Positions 47,217 through 56,461 of a DNA stretch of 64,000 bases are shown piece by piece; within the stretch, counting starts at the first letter, position 1; every line of letters begins with the position of its first letter. A program made the position numbers and the translations under genes. The notes under the pieces are model-generated. The model was not told the DNA's origin, did no database searches, and was given only the letters and a program-made list of their open reading frames with translations. Source of the DNA: Limnohabitans sp. Rim11 (GTDB lineage: Bacteria > Pseudomonadota > Gammaproteobacteria > Burkholderiales > Burkholderiaceae_C); NCBI RefSeq assembly GCF_001269365.1, contig NZ_CXOM01000004.1, forward strand, positions 1-64,000, given 5' to 3'.

Positions 47217-47768
47217 ATGACTATGACGACAGATTTAATCCTTGAACAATGGTTGGCAGAAGAGGCCGTCGTATTTAAAAATCTTCAAAATGGCCGAGGT
47301 CCAGGCGTGGCCGATCCTCAAGAGGTCAAGCATTTAACCGGTTTACAGGCCATGCAGGGCATGTTGAACGGTACCCTGCCTTACGCTGGCATTGGCAAGA
47401 CCATGGATTTCCACATGATTCATGTTGAGGATGGACAGGCCGTCTTTCAGGGAGCACCCAGTGTGGGGCATTTAAATCCAATGGGTACGGTTCATGGGGG
47501 GTGGTATGCCACGCTCTTGGATTCGGCCATGGGCTGCGCAGTTCACAGCAAGATGCCCGTTGGACGGGGCTACACCACAGCCGAACTCAGTCTTAATTTG
47601 GTTCGCGCAATTACGCCCAAAGTGATTCGACTCAGGGCGATTGGCACCGTGGTGCATTGTGGTCGACAACTGGCGACCACGGAAGGGCGATTGGTTGGCC
47701 CAGATGGCACGCTTTACGCGCACGCGACATCGACTTGTTTGGTGTTTGAGCTAAAGCCAAAATCGTAG
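47217..47768 (+). CDS. PaaI/hotdog-fold thioesterase
   Basis: About 183 residues from 47217 (ATG at 47223 also possible). The hotdog core is GHLNPMGTVHGGWYATLLDSAMGCAVHSKMPVGRGYTTAELSLNLVRAITP, with HGG and the Asp of LDSAMG as the active-site pair, then GRQLATTEGRLVGPDGTLYAHATSTCLVF. It hydrolyses acyl-CoA, perhaps aromatic or short-chain. It lies just upstream of the GIY-YIG gene. Confidence 0.85.
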   Translation: MTMTTDLILEQWLAEEAVVFKNLQNGRGPGVADPQEVKHLTGLQAMQGMLNGTLPYAGIGKTMDFHMIHVEDGQAVFQGAPSVGHLNPMGTVHGGWYATLLDSAMGCAVHSKMPVGRGYTTAELSLNLVRAITPKVIRLRAIGTVVHCGRQLATTEGRLVGPDGTLYAHATSTCLVFELKPKS

Positions 47769-47779
47769 CTTGAAGGCAC

Positions 47780-48598
47780 TTGTCGATCAACATGCCCATC
47801 GATCCTTCAATGCTGAAAGCATTGCCTCGCAGCTCAGGGGTTTATTTGTTCAAGGGCGAAGGCAGTTTGCCCCTTTACATTGGCAAAAGCGTGGACATCC
47901 GAAGTCGTGTGATGGCGCACCTGCGCGCCGAAGACGAAGCGGAAATGATGTCGCAGGCCACCCGCGTTGAATTCATTGAAACCGCTGGCGAAATTGGTGC
48001 ACTGTTGTTGGAGTCTCATTTAATCAAGCAAATGAGCCCGCTTTTTAACATTCGTTTGAGGCGAATTCGAAATCTTTGCAGCATTCAGCTGTCTCAGGTC
48101 GCTGACTTTCTTCAACCCCTTGTGGTGACGGGTAAAGACTTGGGTGTGGGCGAGGTTGATGGCCTTTATGGCTTGTTTGGTTCAGTGCGAGCAGCCCAAA
48201 ATAAACTCCGTGAATTGGCGGATCCGAACCGCTTGTGTTTAGGCCTGTTGGGATTGGAAAAAATAGGCGCCCGTGGCTGTTTTGGCCTACAAGTTAAAAC
48301 ATGCTTAGGCGCATGTGTGGGGCGTGAATCCAGAGCCGTACACGACAACAGACTGTTGAATGCATTGGCCGATATGAAAGTCCATGCATGGCCCTTTGCC
48401 GATGCCATCGAATTGATTGAAACGCAGGGCGATTGGACGCAACGTCATCGCATTCAGAACTGGCGCTACTTAGGAACATCGTGTTCTAAGTCGAGTGCCT
48501 ACCCCGTGAACGTTCAAAAATCGTTTGACCTAGATACCTACAAAATATTGGTCAAGCCCATCATGATGGGCACGGCGCATGTTGCTCATGTTCAATAG
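47780..48598 (+). CDS. GIY-YIG endonuclease, Cho/UvrC-like
   Basis: 272 residues. The nuclease head reads GVYLFKGEGSLPLYIGKSVDIRSRVMAHL with GEIGALLLESHLIKQMSPLFNIRLRR. The remaining half resembles the Cho protein (UvrC homologue): GLYGLFGSVRAAQNKLRELADPNRLCLGLLGLE and CFGLQVKTCLGACVGRES. Cho makes the 3' incision in nucleotide excision repair at bulky lesions. Met5 or Met11 could be the start. Its 3' end overlaps the convergent DUF2189 gene by 38 bases. Confidence 0.8.
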   Translation: MSINMPIDPSMLKALPRSSGVYLFKGEGSLPLYIGKSVDIRSRVMAHLRAEDEAEMMSQATRVEFIETAGEIGALLLESHLIKQMSPLFNIRLRRIRNLCSIQLSQVADFLQPLVVTGKDLGVGEVDGLYGLFGSVRAAQNKLRELADPNRLCLGLLGLEKIGARGCFGLQVKTCLGACVGRESRAVHDNRLLNALADMKVHAWPFADAIELIETQGDWTQRHRIQNWRYLGTSCSKSSAYPVNVQKSFDLDTYKILVKPIMMGTAHVAHVQ

Positions 48599-49331
48599 GC
48601 GTTACAAGTGATTGGTAGGCATGCCAAGTGGCGTGCCCTATCCACGGCGCGGTGATGATCAACAGGGGTTTGAACACCAGCAGGCTAGTCCCAATGATGA
48701 GCACAATGAGGACGGCCCACACAAAGCAGGTGAGGGTGTGGGTCCACAGTGCGTTGGCGCTGGCAAAGGCCGCCGTAAAGAGGTCGGTGTCTTGGTCAAT
48801 CAGGGTGGGCACGGTGACCAAGGCAATGGAGAATACCAAACTGGCAAAGACAAATCCGACCAAGGTCCACACAAATAAAAATTCGATGTTTTGCAGCGCA
48901 AAAATTTGTTCAAACATGGCCTGAACGGTAGGATAGCTGTGCTCGGCAAACAGCGCAAAGGTGACGATGGACACGCGGGCCCACACGATCATCATGAAGG
49001 TGAGTAAGACGGCAAAGAAGGCCACCGCTTTCCAGTTGCGTTTGAAAGCAAAAAAACTTTTGAAAAGGCTGAGGTCTTCGCCGCGTTCGTGCTGCCTAGA
49101 TAACTCATAAATGCCGCAACACACAAAGGGCCCCATCAGAAAAAAGCCTGCGGTGACCCCCATGGTGGCTTGCCACAGATTGCCATAAATGAATGAAATA
49201 AAGTAGCCCATCAGGGCAAAAACAGCGCCATAAAAGCAACCGCGCCACCCAGTTTCAGCCATGTCTTGCCAGCCTTTTTTGAGCCATTGAATGGCAATCA
49301 GACTTGATAAATGCGGGCTGGCTTGTTCCAT
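48561..49331 (-). CDS. DUF2189 family integral membrane protein
   Basis: 256 residues from the ATG at 49331, after a GGAG site. Six hydrophobic segments are visible, with the family motif IQWLKKGWQDMAETGWRGCFYGAVFALMGYFI and VTAGFFLMGPFVCCGIYELSRQHERGEDLSL. Family members sit near cytochrome oxidase genes in some genomes, but the function is unknown. The 3' overlap with the GIY-YIG gene is unusual but short. Confidence 0.85.
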   Translation of the reverse strand: MEQASPHLSSLIAIQWLKKGWQDMAETGWRGCFYGAVFALMGYFISFIYGNLWQATMGVTAGFFLMGPFVCCGIYELSRQHERGEDLSLFKSFFAFKRNWKAVAFFAVLLTFMMIVWARVSIVTFALFAEHSYPTVQAMFEQIFALQNIEFLFVWTLVGFVFASLVFSIALVTVPTLIDQDTDLFTAAFASANALWTHTLTCFVWAVLIVLIIGTSLLVFKPLLIITAPWIGHATWHAYQSLVTPIEHEQHAPCPS

Positions 49332-49419
49332 GACGACTCCAAAAATAATGCGCTTGAATTCAATCGTGCCGAATTGCATGACAATACGGCTTAGACATTT
49401 ATAGGCTAATTTTAGTTTT

Positions 49420-50355
49420 ATGGCAATTCAGTGGTTCCCGGGGCACATGCACCTCACGCGCAAAGCGATTGAGGAGCGCATCAAAGACATTGATGTGGTC
49501 ATTGAAATGCTGGACGCTCGCTTGCCAGGCTCCAGCGCCAACCCCATGTTGGCACAGCTGATTCAGGGCAAGCCTGGCTTGAAGATTCTGAGCAAGCAAG
49601 ACTTGGCTGACCCTGTTCAAACCCAAAGCTGGTTGGCGCATTACAACGCCATGACCAACGTGAAAGCCATTGGCCTAGACACCAGTATGGTGTCACCCGC
49701 CAAGGCATTGATTGAAGCCTGCCATCAGTTGGCGCCCAACCGAGGCGGCATGGCCAAGCCCATGCGCGTGCTCATTTGTGGCATTCCCAACGTAGGCAAG
49801 TCCACCTTGATCAACACCCTCAAAGGCAAAAAAGCAGCCAAGACGGGCGATGAAGCGGGCGTGACCAAAATAGAACAGCGCATCACCTTGGCCGATGATT
49901 TTTATTTGTACGACACGCCCGGTGTTTTGTGGCCGCGCATCATTGTGGAAAAGAGTGGCTACAACCTGGCCGCCAGTGGCGCGATTGGTGTCAATGCTTT
50001 TGACGATGAAGAGGTGGCGCTAGAGTTGTTGAACTATTTGATTGAACATTACCCCGGTGTCATCACGGCGCGTTACAAAATTGAAAACGTGTCTGAGCAC
50101 ACGGACGAAACGCTGTTGGAGGCAGTGGCTCGATATCGAGGGGCCATTCAATCGGGCGGCAGGGTCAATACTACCAAGGCTGCAGAAATTGTGATTCACG
50201 ATTTCAGGTCGGCAGCTTTGGGTCGCTTGACTTTAGAAACACCCGACCAGTTTGCCGCTTGGCTGGCTTCAGGACTTAAGGCTGATGCAGATCGCGCTGC
50301 CAAAAAAGAAGCCCTGAACAAAGAGAAAAAGAAGTCCCGCAAAACTAAGAGTTGA
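49420..50355 (+). CDS. ylqF: Ribosome biogenesis GTPase YlqF/RbgA
   Basis: 311 residues of a circularly permuted GTPase. G4 comes first (SKQDLAD, about 63-69), then G1 GIPNVGKSTLINTL (about 121-134), G2 and G3 DTPGVLWP (about 166). The N-terminal IQWFPGHMHLTRKAIEERIKDIDVVIEMLDARLP is diagnostic. It helps late assembly of the 50S subunit. The C-terminal tail is Lys-rich (KKEALNKEKKKSRKTK). It overlaps the convergent small membrane gene by 11 bases. Confidence 0.92.
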   Translation: MAIQWFPGHMHLTRKAIEERIKDIDVVIEMLDARLPGSSANPMLAQLIQGKPGLKILSKQDLADPVQTQSWLAHYNAMTNVKAIGLDTSMVSPAKALIEACHQLAPNRGGMAKPMRVLICGIPNVGKSTLINTLKGKKAAKTGDEAGVTKIEQRITLADDFYLYDTPGVLWPRIIVEKSGYNLAASGAIGVNAFDDEEVALELLNYLIEHYPGVITARYKIENVSEHTDETLLEAVARYRGAIQSGGRVNTTKAAEIVIHDFRSAALGRLTLETPDQFAAWLASGLKADADRAAKKEALNKEKKKSRKTKS

Positions 50356-50545
50356 CCAAGCGCCAGGCCAAAAAAGCACTCAGCACAGCATTGACTAGGG
50401 CCGTCAAAGCAACCATGACAGTGCCCAAGGTCTTCAGTTCAAAATTGAGCGCAACATGAGACAAAACGGTAGACAGTAAATTTAGCGCGACCAAAATCCA
50501 GAATAGAGGATTTCGCGGTTGGAAAAGTCTTGAAAATTTCATCAA
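50345..50545 (-). CDS. Small two-helix membrane protein
   Basis: 66 residues with two hydrophobic helices (LFWILVALNLLSTVLSHVAL and LGTVMVALTALVNAVLSAFLAW) and a basic N-terminus. The start is ATG at 50545 or 50542. The function is unknown. Its size and clean membrane topology make it likely to be expressed. The 3' end overlaps the ylqF stop region by 11 bases. Confidence 0.5.
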   Translation of the reverse strand: MMKFSRLFQPRNPLFWILVALNLLSTVLSHVALNFELKTLGTVMVALTALVNAVLSAFLAWRLVNS

Positions 50546-50654
50546 TGATTGAACTTGGCTTGTTCGTCTGACGAATCAAGCCAAGTCTTGAGTGGTCATT
50601 TCCAAAGCTTACTTCAACTGTCAAATCCTCTGATTCTGGGGCTTATTGGGGCAA

Positions 50655-51083
50655 TTAAGATTTGACCAAAACCACCGGAATTTTAGAAGTACCAACTACC
50701 CGCTGCGCCACAGAACCCATGAAGGTATCTGCCCAAGCAGAGCGGCCTTTGGTGCCCATGATGATCATGTCAAACTTACCTGATTGAGCTTCTTTGAGGA
50801 TTTGCTCACTGGGATGACCATAGCGAATGGCCATGTCGTGCGGCAACTTTGTTTTGTTCAAATATTTAATGGCCCATGCCAAGTTTTTGTCTGCTTCTTC
50901 GCGCAGGTAATCCTCGACCGCGCCCTTGGGAGTTTGTTTTTTAAACAAACGAAGGGAGCTGTCATCAAGCACAGTGATGAGCGTGATGTGGCTGTCAGTT
51001 TTAAAACTACTGAACAATCTGGCGGCGTATTTGACGGCGCCTTCTGAAGCTTTTGAGCCATCGGTGGTGACCAATAATTTCAT
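50655..51083 (-). CDS. Universal stress protein (UspA family)
   Basis: 142 residues. KLLVTTDGSKASEGAVKYA at the start and MIIMGTKGRSAWADTFMGSVAQRVV contain the ATP-binding G-x2-G-x9-G-(S/T) motif, so it is of the ATP-binding UspFG/MJ0577 type. The C-terminus is the usual IPVVLVKS. A possible cytoplasmic stress or energy-state protein. It is alone, divergent from the SDR gene. Confidence 0.9.
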   Translation of the reverse strand: MKLLVTTDGSKASEGAVKYAARLFSSFKTDSHITLITVLDDSSLRLFKKQTPKGAVEDYLREEADKNLAWAIKYLNKTKLPHDMAIRYGHPSEQILKEAQSGKFDMIIMGTKGRSAWADTFMGSVAQRVVGTSKIPVVLVKS

Positions 51084-51174
51084 ACAAACCTTTCAAAGTG
51101 TTGTTTAATCTTAGACAGTTGATTTTTGAAGGGCTTGATCCAAATCAAGTTCTTCGCTTTTTGAAAGTAAACAG

Positions 51175-51969
51175 ATGTCTGACAAAAAAGTAGCATTGGT
51201 CACAGGCTCGGCCACGGGTGTGGGCGCAGCAACGGCACTCGGTTTAGCACAGCGCGGCTACAACGTCGTCATCAACTATTCCAAAAGCGAAACCGAAGCA
51301 TTGGCGTCTGAAGCTGCGTGCCGCGCAGCAGGTGCAGACACATTGCTGCTTAAGGGCGATGTTTCAAATGATCAAGATTGCAAAGACATAGTGGCCGCCA
51401 CAATGGCCAAGTGGCAACGCTTGGATGCCCTGGTGAACAACGCGGGCATCACCACTTTTTCGGGCGCAGGCAATTGGGATGCACTGAATGCTGAAATTTT
51501 CCAACGCATTTTTGAAGTGAATGTGCTGGGCACGTTTCAAATGGTGCGCGCTTGTGTGTCAAACCTCAAAGCCTCACAAGGTTGCATTGTCAATGTGTCC
51601 TCGGTTGCGGGCGCCTTGGGCATTGGGTCTAGCATTCCTTACATCGCCTCCAAAGGCGCCATGAATTCCATGACGCTTCATTTGGCGCGCACCCTGGCGC
51701 CAGAAGTGCGTGTCAATGCCGTGTGCCCTGGCATGATCACAACACGCTGGTTTGTAGACGGTGTGGGTCAGGAAAACTTTGAAAAACTCAAAGCGCAGTA
51801 TGAACAAACCACGCCGCTTGCGCGCGCCTGCACAGCAGAGGACGTGGCCGAATCGATCATTTGGTTGGTGGATGGTGCTCGCACCGTCACTGGCGAGACC
51901 ATCTTGCTAGACTCTGGCATGCACCTAGGACGCGCCGTCAGTGTGCCAGCCCGTCCGACTAGCCCTTAA
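51175..51969 (+). CDS. Short-chain dehydrogenase/reductase (FabG-like)
   Basis: 264 residues. The cofactor motif is TGSATGVGAATALGL, NNAG is at about 89-92, and the catalytic set is in NVSSVAGALGIGSSIPYIASKGAMNSM. A Lys/Ser-rich NYSKSETE after beta-2 suggests NADP preference. It faces the ABC importer operon convergently with 30 bases between. It could act on the imported sugar or polyol (inference only). Confidence 0.85.
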   Translation: MSDKKVALVTGSATGVGAATALGLAQRGYNVVINYSKSETEALASEAACRAAGADTLLLKGDVSNDQDCKDIVAATMAKWQRLDALVNNAGITTFSGAGNWDALNAEIFQRIFEVNVLGTFQMVRACVSNLKASQGCIVNVSSVAGALGIGSSIPYIASKGAMNSMTLHLARTLAPEVRVNAVCPGMITTRWFVDGVGQENFEKLKAQYEQTTPLARACTAEDVAESIIWLVDGARTVTGETILLDSGMHLGRAVSVPARPTSP

Positions 51970-51999
51970 GCTGTCGGATTCGGAACTACTGGCTGGGGT

Positions 52000-52872
52000 T
52001 TATTCTTTGACCGATCCGGTCATGCCAGACACGTAGTACTCAACGAAGAATGAGTAAATAAATGCCACGGGCAAGGAGCCAAAGAGAGCACCGGCCATCA
52101 GGGCGCCCCAGTGATAGACGTCACCCTCGACCAATTCAGTGACCACGCCCACCGGCACGGTTTTGACTTCACTGGACGACACAAATGTGAGTGCGTAAAT
52201 GAACTCATTCCAAGACAAGGTGAAGGCAAAAATACCTGCCGAAATAAGGCCTGGCACTGACAAAGGCAAAATGATTTTGACCAAAATTTCCCAGCGATTG
52301 GCGCCGTCAATCATGGCGCATTCTTCTAGCTCAAATGGAATAGAGCGGAAGTAACCCATGAGCAGCCAAGTACAGAACGGAATGAGGAAGGTGGGGTAGG
52401 TCAGAATGAGTGCCAGACGGGTGTCAAACAAGCCCAACTGAAACACAACCGATGACAAAGGAATGAACAAAATAGAGGGTGGCACCAAGTAAGCCAAGAA
52501 GATGGCCAGGCCGGTGTGCTTGGCACCTTTGAAGCGCAAGCGTTCAATGGCGTAAGCCGCTAACACTGATGCAAACAAAGAAAAGAAGGTGGCCGTGACA
52601 GAAACCACCACGGTGTTCCACATCCACTGTGGATAGGCCGTTTTAAACAGAAGCTTTTCGACGTGAGCCAGGGTAGGGGCCACAATCCAGAAAGGATTGC
52701 CATCACGCGAGAGCAGTTCGTTGTCGGGCTTGAAGGCTGTGATGCCCATCCAGTAAAACGGAAATAGCAAGACGAATAAGAATAGCAATAGCGGTAAGTA
52801 AGTTTTGAAAACCTTGGTGGCATTGCTGTCCAAATAGGACATGCCCACGTTGTCTTGTGTGTCTTTGCTCAT
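52000..52872 (-). CDS. ABC sugar importer permease (MalG/UgpE type)
   Basis: 290 residues, six predicted helices. The EAA loop LEECAMIDGANRWEILVKIILPLSVPGLISAGIFAFTLSWNEFIYAL is the MalG-type contact with the ATPase. The first Met of the real start (52872) overlaps the stop of the upstream permease (ATGA). It carries a hydrophilic N-terminal stretch of about 20 residues before the first helix. Confidence 0.92.
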   Translation of the reverse strand: MSKDTQDNVGMSYLDSNATKVFKTYLPLLLFLFVLLFPFYWMGITAFKPDNELLSRDGNPFWIVAPTLAHVEKLLFKTAYPQWMWNTVVVSVTATFFSLFASVLAAYAIERLRFKGAKHTGLAIFLAYLVPPSILFIPLSSVVFQLGLFDTRLALILTYPTFLIPFCTWLLMGYFRSIPFELEECAMIDGANRWEILVKIILPLSVPGLISAGIFAFTLSWNEFIYALTFVSSSEVKTVPVGVVTELVEGDVYHWGALMAGALFGSLPVAFIYSFFVEYYVSGMTGSVKE

Positions 52873-53780
52873 TTGTCGCTGCCGCCTTGTTGCCATGTGC
52901 GGCGTTGAAGTCCGAAATAACTGAAGAGAATGGCCGCCAACAGGAAGGGCACCATGGCGATGGCAATGGCCGCGCCTTCTCCCAATGCGCCGCCAGAAAT
53001 GGCGCGCTGGAACGATAAAGTGGCCATGAGGTGGGTTGCATTGAGCGGGCCGCCTCGTGTCAACACATATATCAGCTGGAAGTCTGTGAAGGTAAACAGC
53101 ACAGAGAAGGTCATGGTGACCGCAATGATGGGGGTGAGCAATGGCAAAGTAACGTGCCAGAACTGCTGCCAGGGCGTAGCGCCATCGATGGCAGACGCCT
53201 CATAGTAAGAGGGAGAGATGGTCTGTAAACCAGCCAGCAAGGTAATGGCCACAAAAGGTACACCGCGCCACACATTGGCAGCCAAAGTGGAAAAGCGGGC
53301 ATTCCAAGGTGAACCTAAGAAATCAATGTAGCCGTCAATCCAGCCCATTTTGACCAGTGCCCAACTGATGATGGAAAACTGCGAGTCAAAAATCCACCAG
53401 AAGGCGATGGCCGACAAGGCCGTGGGAACAATGTAGGGCAGCAAAATGACTGCACGGAAAAACGATTTGAAACGAAGGTTTTTGTTCAACAGCAATGCCA
53501 ACCAAAGTCCCAAGAAGAACTTGAGCACACTGGCCACAGTGGTGTAGAACATGGTGTTGAACAGCGCCAACTGGGTGACGCTATCGCCCAACAAGAAAAT
53601 ATAGTTTTCCAGTCCAATCCATTGGCCGCCGCGGCCAATTTTGGTATCCGTAAAACCAAGCCAAACACCCAAGCCGAGAGGGTATGTCAGAAACAGCAGC
53701 AACAAAAGCGCTGCCGGCATCATAAAGATCAGGCCGAGTACATTGCGGCTGTTCTGAATTCTCTCGAGCAAGGGTGTCAT
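52869..53780 (-). CDS. ABC sugar importer permease (MalF/UgpA type)
   Basis: 303 residues, six helices. The conserved loop EASAIDGATPWQQFWHVTLPLLTPIIAVTMTFSVLFTFTDFQLIYVLTRGGP is the EAA motif of the MalF-type partner. It follows the receptor gene by 26 bases and is translationally coupled to the second permease. Confidence 0.92.
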   Translation of the reverse strand: MTPLLERIQNSRNVLGLIFMMPAALLLLLFLTYPLGLGVWLGFTDTKIGRGGQWIGLENYIFLLGDSVTQLALFNTMFYTTVASVLKFFLGLWLALLLNKNLRFKSFFRAVILLPYIVPTALSAIAFWWIFDSQFSIISWALVKMGWIDGYIDFLGSPWNARFSTLAANVWRGVPFVAITLLAGLQTISPSYYEASAIDGATPWQQFWHVTLPLLTPIIAVTMTFSVLFTFTDFQLIYVLTRGGPLNATHLMATLSFQRAISGGALGEGAAIAIAMVPFLLAAILFSYFGLQRRTWQQGGSDK

Positions 53781-53806
53781 GGGTTCTTTTCAGTTAAGAG
53801 CAAAGA

Positions 53807-55138
53807 TTAAACTTTGTAGTAACGCTCTGCACGTTTCTGTGCGCGTTCTGCAGCTTCTTTCGGTGTTTTAGAACCGCTGGCAGCTTCAGCAACCATGTTG
53901 ACCACAATGAAGTCAGCACCGGCGCCAGCTGAGGCATAACCCAGCTTGCCTGCATAGCCTGCAGGACGCATGTTTTTCACGCAATCGCGATAGGCGGTGT
54001 GCTTTGGATCTGAAGTCCAGATGGCAGACTTGGTGTAGAAGTCCAATGGAGGCGCAATGTAACCACCGGCTGCTGTGAGCCATGGATCGAATTGCTCTTT
54101 TTCCATCATGAAGCGCAAGAATTCTTTGGCTGCATTGGGGAACTTGGTGTACTTCATGACCATTTGGTTGAAGAACAGGTGTGACTCGGTAGGCGTGCCA
54201 ACAGGGCCAACGGGGTAAGCAGCGTGGTGAACGTCAGCATTCAATGCGCGCACTTTTTCATCAGGAGATGTTTTGGTGGCGTAGTAAATGGAAATACCGT
54301 TGTTGGTAACGCTAACTTGACCATCCAAGAATGCTTTGTTGTTGTTGGGGTCGAGCCAAGACAATGTGCCTGGTGGGAACGTGGCGTACATCTCTTTGGC
54401 GTATTCCAAAGCCTTGATGGTTTCTGGGCTGTCAATGACCACCTTGTTGTTGGCATCGACCAATTTGCCGCCAAAAGCCCAAACGAGCCAGTTGCACCAA
54501 AGGCCATCACCTGTGGCATTGCCAAGGGCGAATCCACCGGGCGTGCCTTTTTCTTTAAGAGCTTTGAGCATCTTCAAGAAGCCGTCTGTGTCTTTGGGGA
54601 ATGAGTCAAAACCTGCAGCCTTGAGGTGGCTTTGACGGTAAACCATCATGGCGCCTGCTGCACCCAGGGGCACACCAATCCATTTTTTGCCATCGGGCTT
54701 AAGGTAAGCGTGGCATGAAGGGAAGAAACCGCCGTATTTTTTGCCCAAGTATTCGCAGAGGTCTGTGACGTCCAGAAGTTTTTCTGGATACAAGTTGGCA
54801 TCGTCGTTGGTCGACAAAATGATGTCGGGACCAGCGCCAGTGTTGGCTGCCACAGCAGCCTTGGGGCGCACGTCTTCCCAACCTTCGTTGTCAACGCGAA
54901 CTTCAACGCCAGTGAGTTCTGTGAACTTCTTGACGTTGGCCATGTAGGCGTCGATGTCGCCTTGCACAAAACGGCTCCAGCGCAAAACGCGCAACTTGGC
55001 GCCTTTTTCGGGCTTGAAGCTCATGGTCTGAGCTTGGGCAGCGGGGCTAACCGCCATGGCGCCCATACCCAAGGTGGTGGTAGCTGCCGCAGCGCCGGCT
55101 GAGCTTTCCAGGAAGTCGCGTCGATTCAGTTTTGTCAT
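53807..55138 (-). CDS. ABC importer solute-binding protein (family 1), Tat-type signal
   Basis: 443 residues from the ATG at 55138. The leader has a twin-arginine motif (NRRDFLESSAGAAAATTTLG), so export may be by Tat, less common for sugar receptors. The mature part has family-1 blocks FVQGDIDAYMANVKKFTELTGVEVRV, AANTGAGPDIILSTNDDANLYPEKLLDVTDLCEYLGKKYGG and GFALGNATGDGLWCNWLVWAFGGKLVDANNKVVIDSPET. The ligand is unknown; relatives bind polyols, glycerol phosphate or oligosaccharides. Confidence 0.9.
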   Translation of the reverse strand: MTKLNRRDFLESSAGAAAATTTLGMGAMAVSPAAQAQTMSFKPEKGAKLRVLRWSRFVQGDIDAYMANVKKFTELTGVEVRVDNEGWEDVRPKAAVAANTGAGPDIILSTNDDANLYPEKLLDVTDLCEYLGKKYGGFFPSCHAYLKPDGKKWIGVPLGAAGAMMVYRQSHLKAAGFDSFPKDTDGFLKMLKALKEKGTPGGFALGNATGDGLWCNWLVWAFGGKLVDANNKVVIDSPETIKALEYAKEMYATFPPGTLSWLDPNNNKAFLDGQVSVTNNGISIYYATKTSPDEKVRALNADVHHAAYPVGPVGTPTESHLFFNQMVMKYTKFPNAAKEFLRFMMEKEQFDPWLTAAGGYIAPPLDFYTKSAIWTSDPKHTAYRDCVKNMRPAGYAGKLGYASAGAGADFIVVNMVAEAASGSKTPKEAAERAQKRAERYYKV

Positions 55139-55187
55139 GAAATGTCTCCTATTTGAGTGGTTTAGCGACGAGAAAAAAGGGGCGAAA

Positions 55188-56261
55188 TTAGGCCACCAGA
55201 CGCTTGCCCGACGCAGCGTCAAAGACGTGCGCGCGGTCCATGTCGGGTTGTAAATTGATGGTGCGGCCTAATTGGAATTCGTGACGCTCGCGGAAGACCG
55301 CTGAGAACTCGACACCTTCGTGGCGGCAGGCCACAAAGGTATCCATGCCGGTGGGCTCCATGACAGCCACTTGGGCTGAGATGCCGCCGCTGTCGGCCAA
55401 GCTGAGGTGTTCTGGGCGAGTACCAAACACCACGGGCTGGCCGTTTTGGCCATTAACGGGGCGTGGCAAATTCAGTTTGAGGCCATCGTTCAATTCAACT
55501 TGATGCTGGCCACCTTCAATGCGCAACTTGCCAGGCAAGAAATTCATCGCGGGAGAGCCAATGAAGCCAGCAACAAATTGGTTGGCCGGGAAGTCGTACA
55601 GCTCGAGGGGTGAGCCAGTTTGTTCAATGCGGCCATCGCGCATGACTACAATTTGATCGCCCATGGTCATAGCTTCAATTTGATCGTGCGTGACGTAGAT
55701 TGAAGTGGTTTGAAGGCGTTGGTGCAACTCTTTGATTTCGCTGCGCATGGCGACACGCAGTTTGGCATCGAGGTTGGATAAAGGCTCGTCAAACAAGAAC
55801 ACCTGGGGATCGCGAACAATGGCGCGGCCCATGGCCACACGCTGGCGTTGACCACCCGACAATTGACGGGGAAAGCGATCTAGCAAAGAGCCCAAGGCCA
55901 AGATGTCGGCTGCACGGGCTACTTTTTTGTCGATTTCGTCTTGGGGGCGCTTGGCCAAGGTGAGCGAGAAAGCCATGTTTTCACCCACCGTCATGTGCGG
56001 GTAGAGCGCATAGTTTTGGAACACCATGGCGATGTCGCGCTCTTTGGGGGGCAAGTCATTGACCTTGTTGCTGCCAATGTGAATTTCGCCAGAAGAGACT
56101 TCTTCTAAGCCGGCAATCATGCGGAGCAGGGTGGATTTGCCGCAACCGGAGGGGCCCACCAAGACGGTGAAAGAACCGTCTTTAATTTCAATGTCAACAC
56201 CGTGAAGGATGGGAACATCGCCAAAATTCTTTTTGACGGATCGGATCGATACACTGGCCAT
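55188..56261 (-). CDS. ABC importer ATPase, MalK/UgpC type
   Basis: 357 residues. Walker A VGPSGCGKSTLLRMIAGLEE, Q-loop MVFQNYALYPHMTVGENMAF, signature LSGGQRQRVAMGRAIVRDPQVFLFDEPLSNLDAKLR and H-loop VTHDQIEAMTMGDQI, then a regulatory OB-fold domain (PANQFVAGFIGSPAMNFLPG). It is the first gene of a four-gene operon (ATPase, receptor, two permeases); putting the ATPase first is less usual. A FadR/PdhR-like palindrome lies about 100 bases upstream. Confidence 0.93.
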   Translation of the reverse strand: MASVSIRSVKKNFGDVPILHGVDIEIKDGSFTVLVGPSGCGKSTLLRMIAGLEEVSSGEIHIGSNKVNDLPPKERDIAMVFQNYALYPHMTVGENMAFSLTLAKRPQDEIDKKVARAADILALGSLLDRFPRQLSGGQRQRVAMGRAIVRDPQVFLFDEPLSNLDAKLRVAMRSEIKELHQRLQTTSIYVTHDQIEAMTMGDQIVVMRDGRIEQTGSPLELYDFPANQFVAGFIGSPAMNFLPGKLRIEGGQHQVELNDGLKLNLPRPVNGQNGQPVVFGTRPEHLSLADSGGISAQVAVMEPTGMDTFVACRHEGVEFSAVFRERHEFQLGRTINLQPDMDRAHVFDAASGKRLVA

Positions 56262-56361
56262 TGATTAATTCCTGAAATAAAACTGAGATCTAAACAGCAG
56301 ATCTTCGGTAACTCGAATCTGTTTGCAGTATCACACGCTAAACCGGCGTGCTCTATCCAAG

Positions 56362-56395
56362 ATAACCCTAATTGGTCTGACCAGATGAGGGTTAT
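56362..56395. promoter_or_regulatory. Nested palindrome upstream of the ABC importer (FadR/PdhR-like operator)
   Basis: AATTGGTCTGACCAGA (56370-56385) fits the TGGT-n3-ACCA core bound by FadR-subfamily GntR regulators such as PdhR and LldR. It is framed by a second dyad, ATAACCCT (56362-56369) and AGGGTTAT (56388-56395). It lies in the divergent region between the ATPase gene and the DUF3297 gene. No GntR gene is adjacent, so the regulator would act in trans. Confidence 0.55.
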
Positions 56396-56461
56396 TCGGA
56401 ACGAGCCAAGACATGTTTCACTGTTACGATCATAGGAGTTTGACTTCATCCAACTTGAAAC

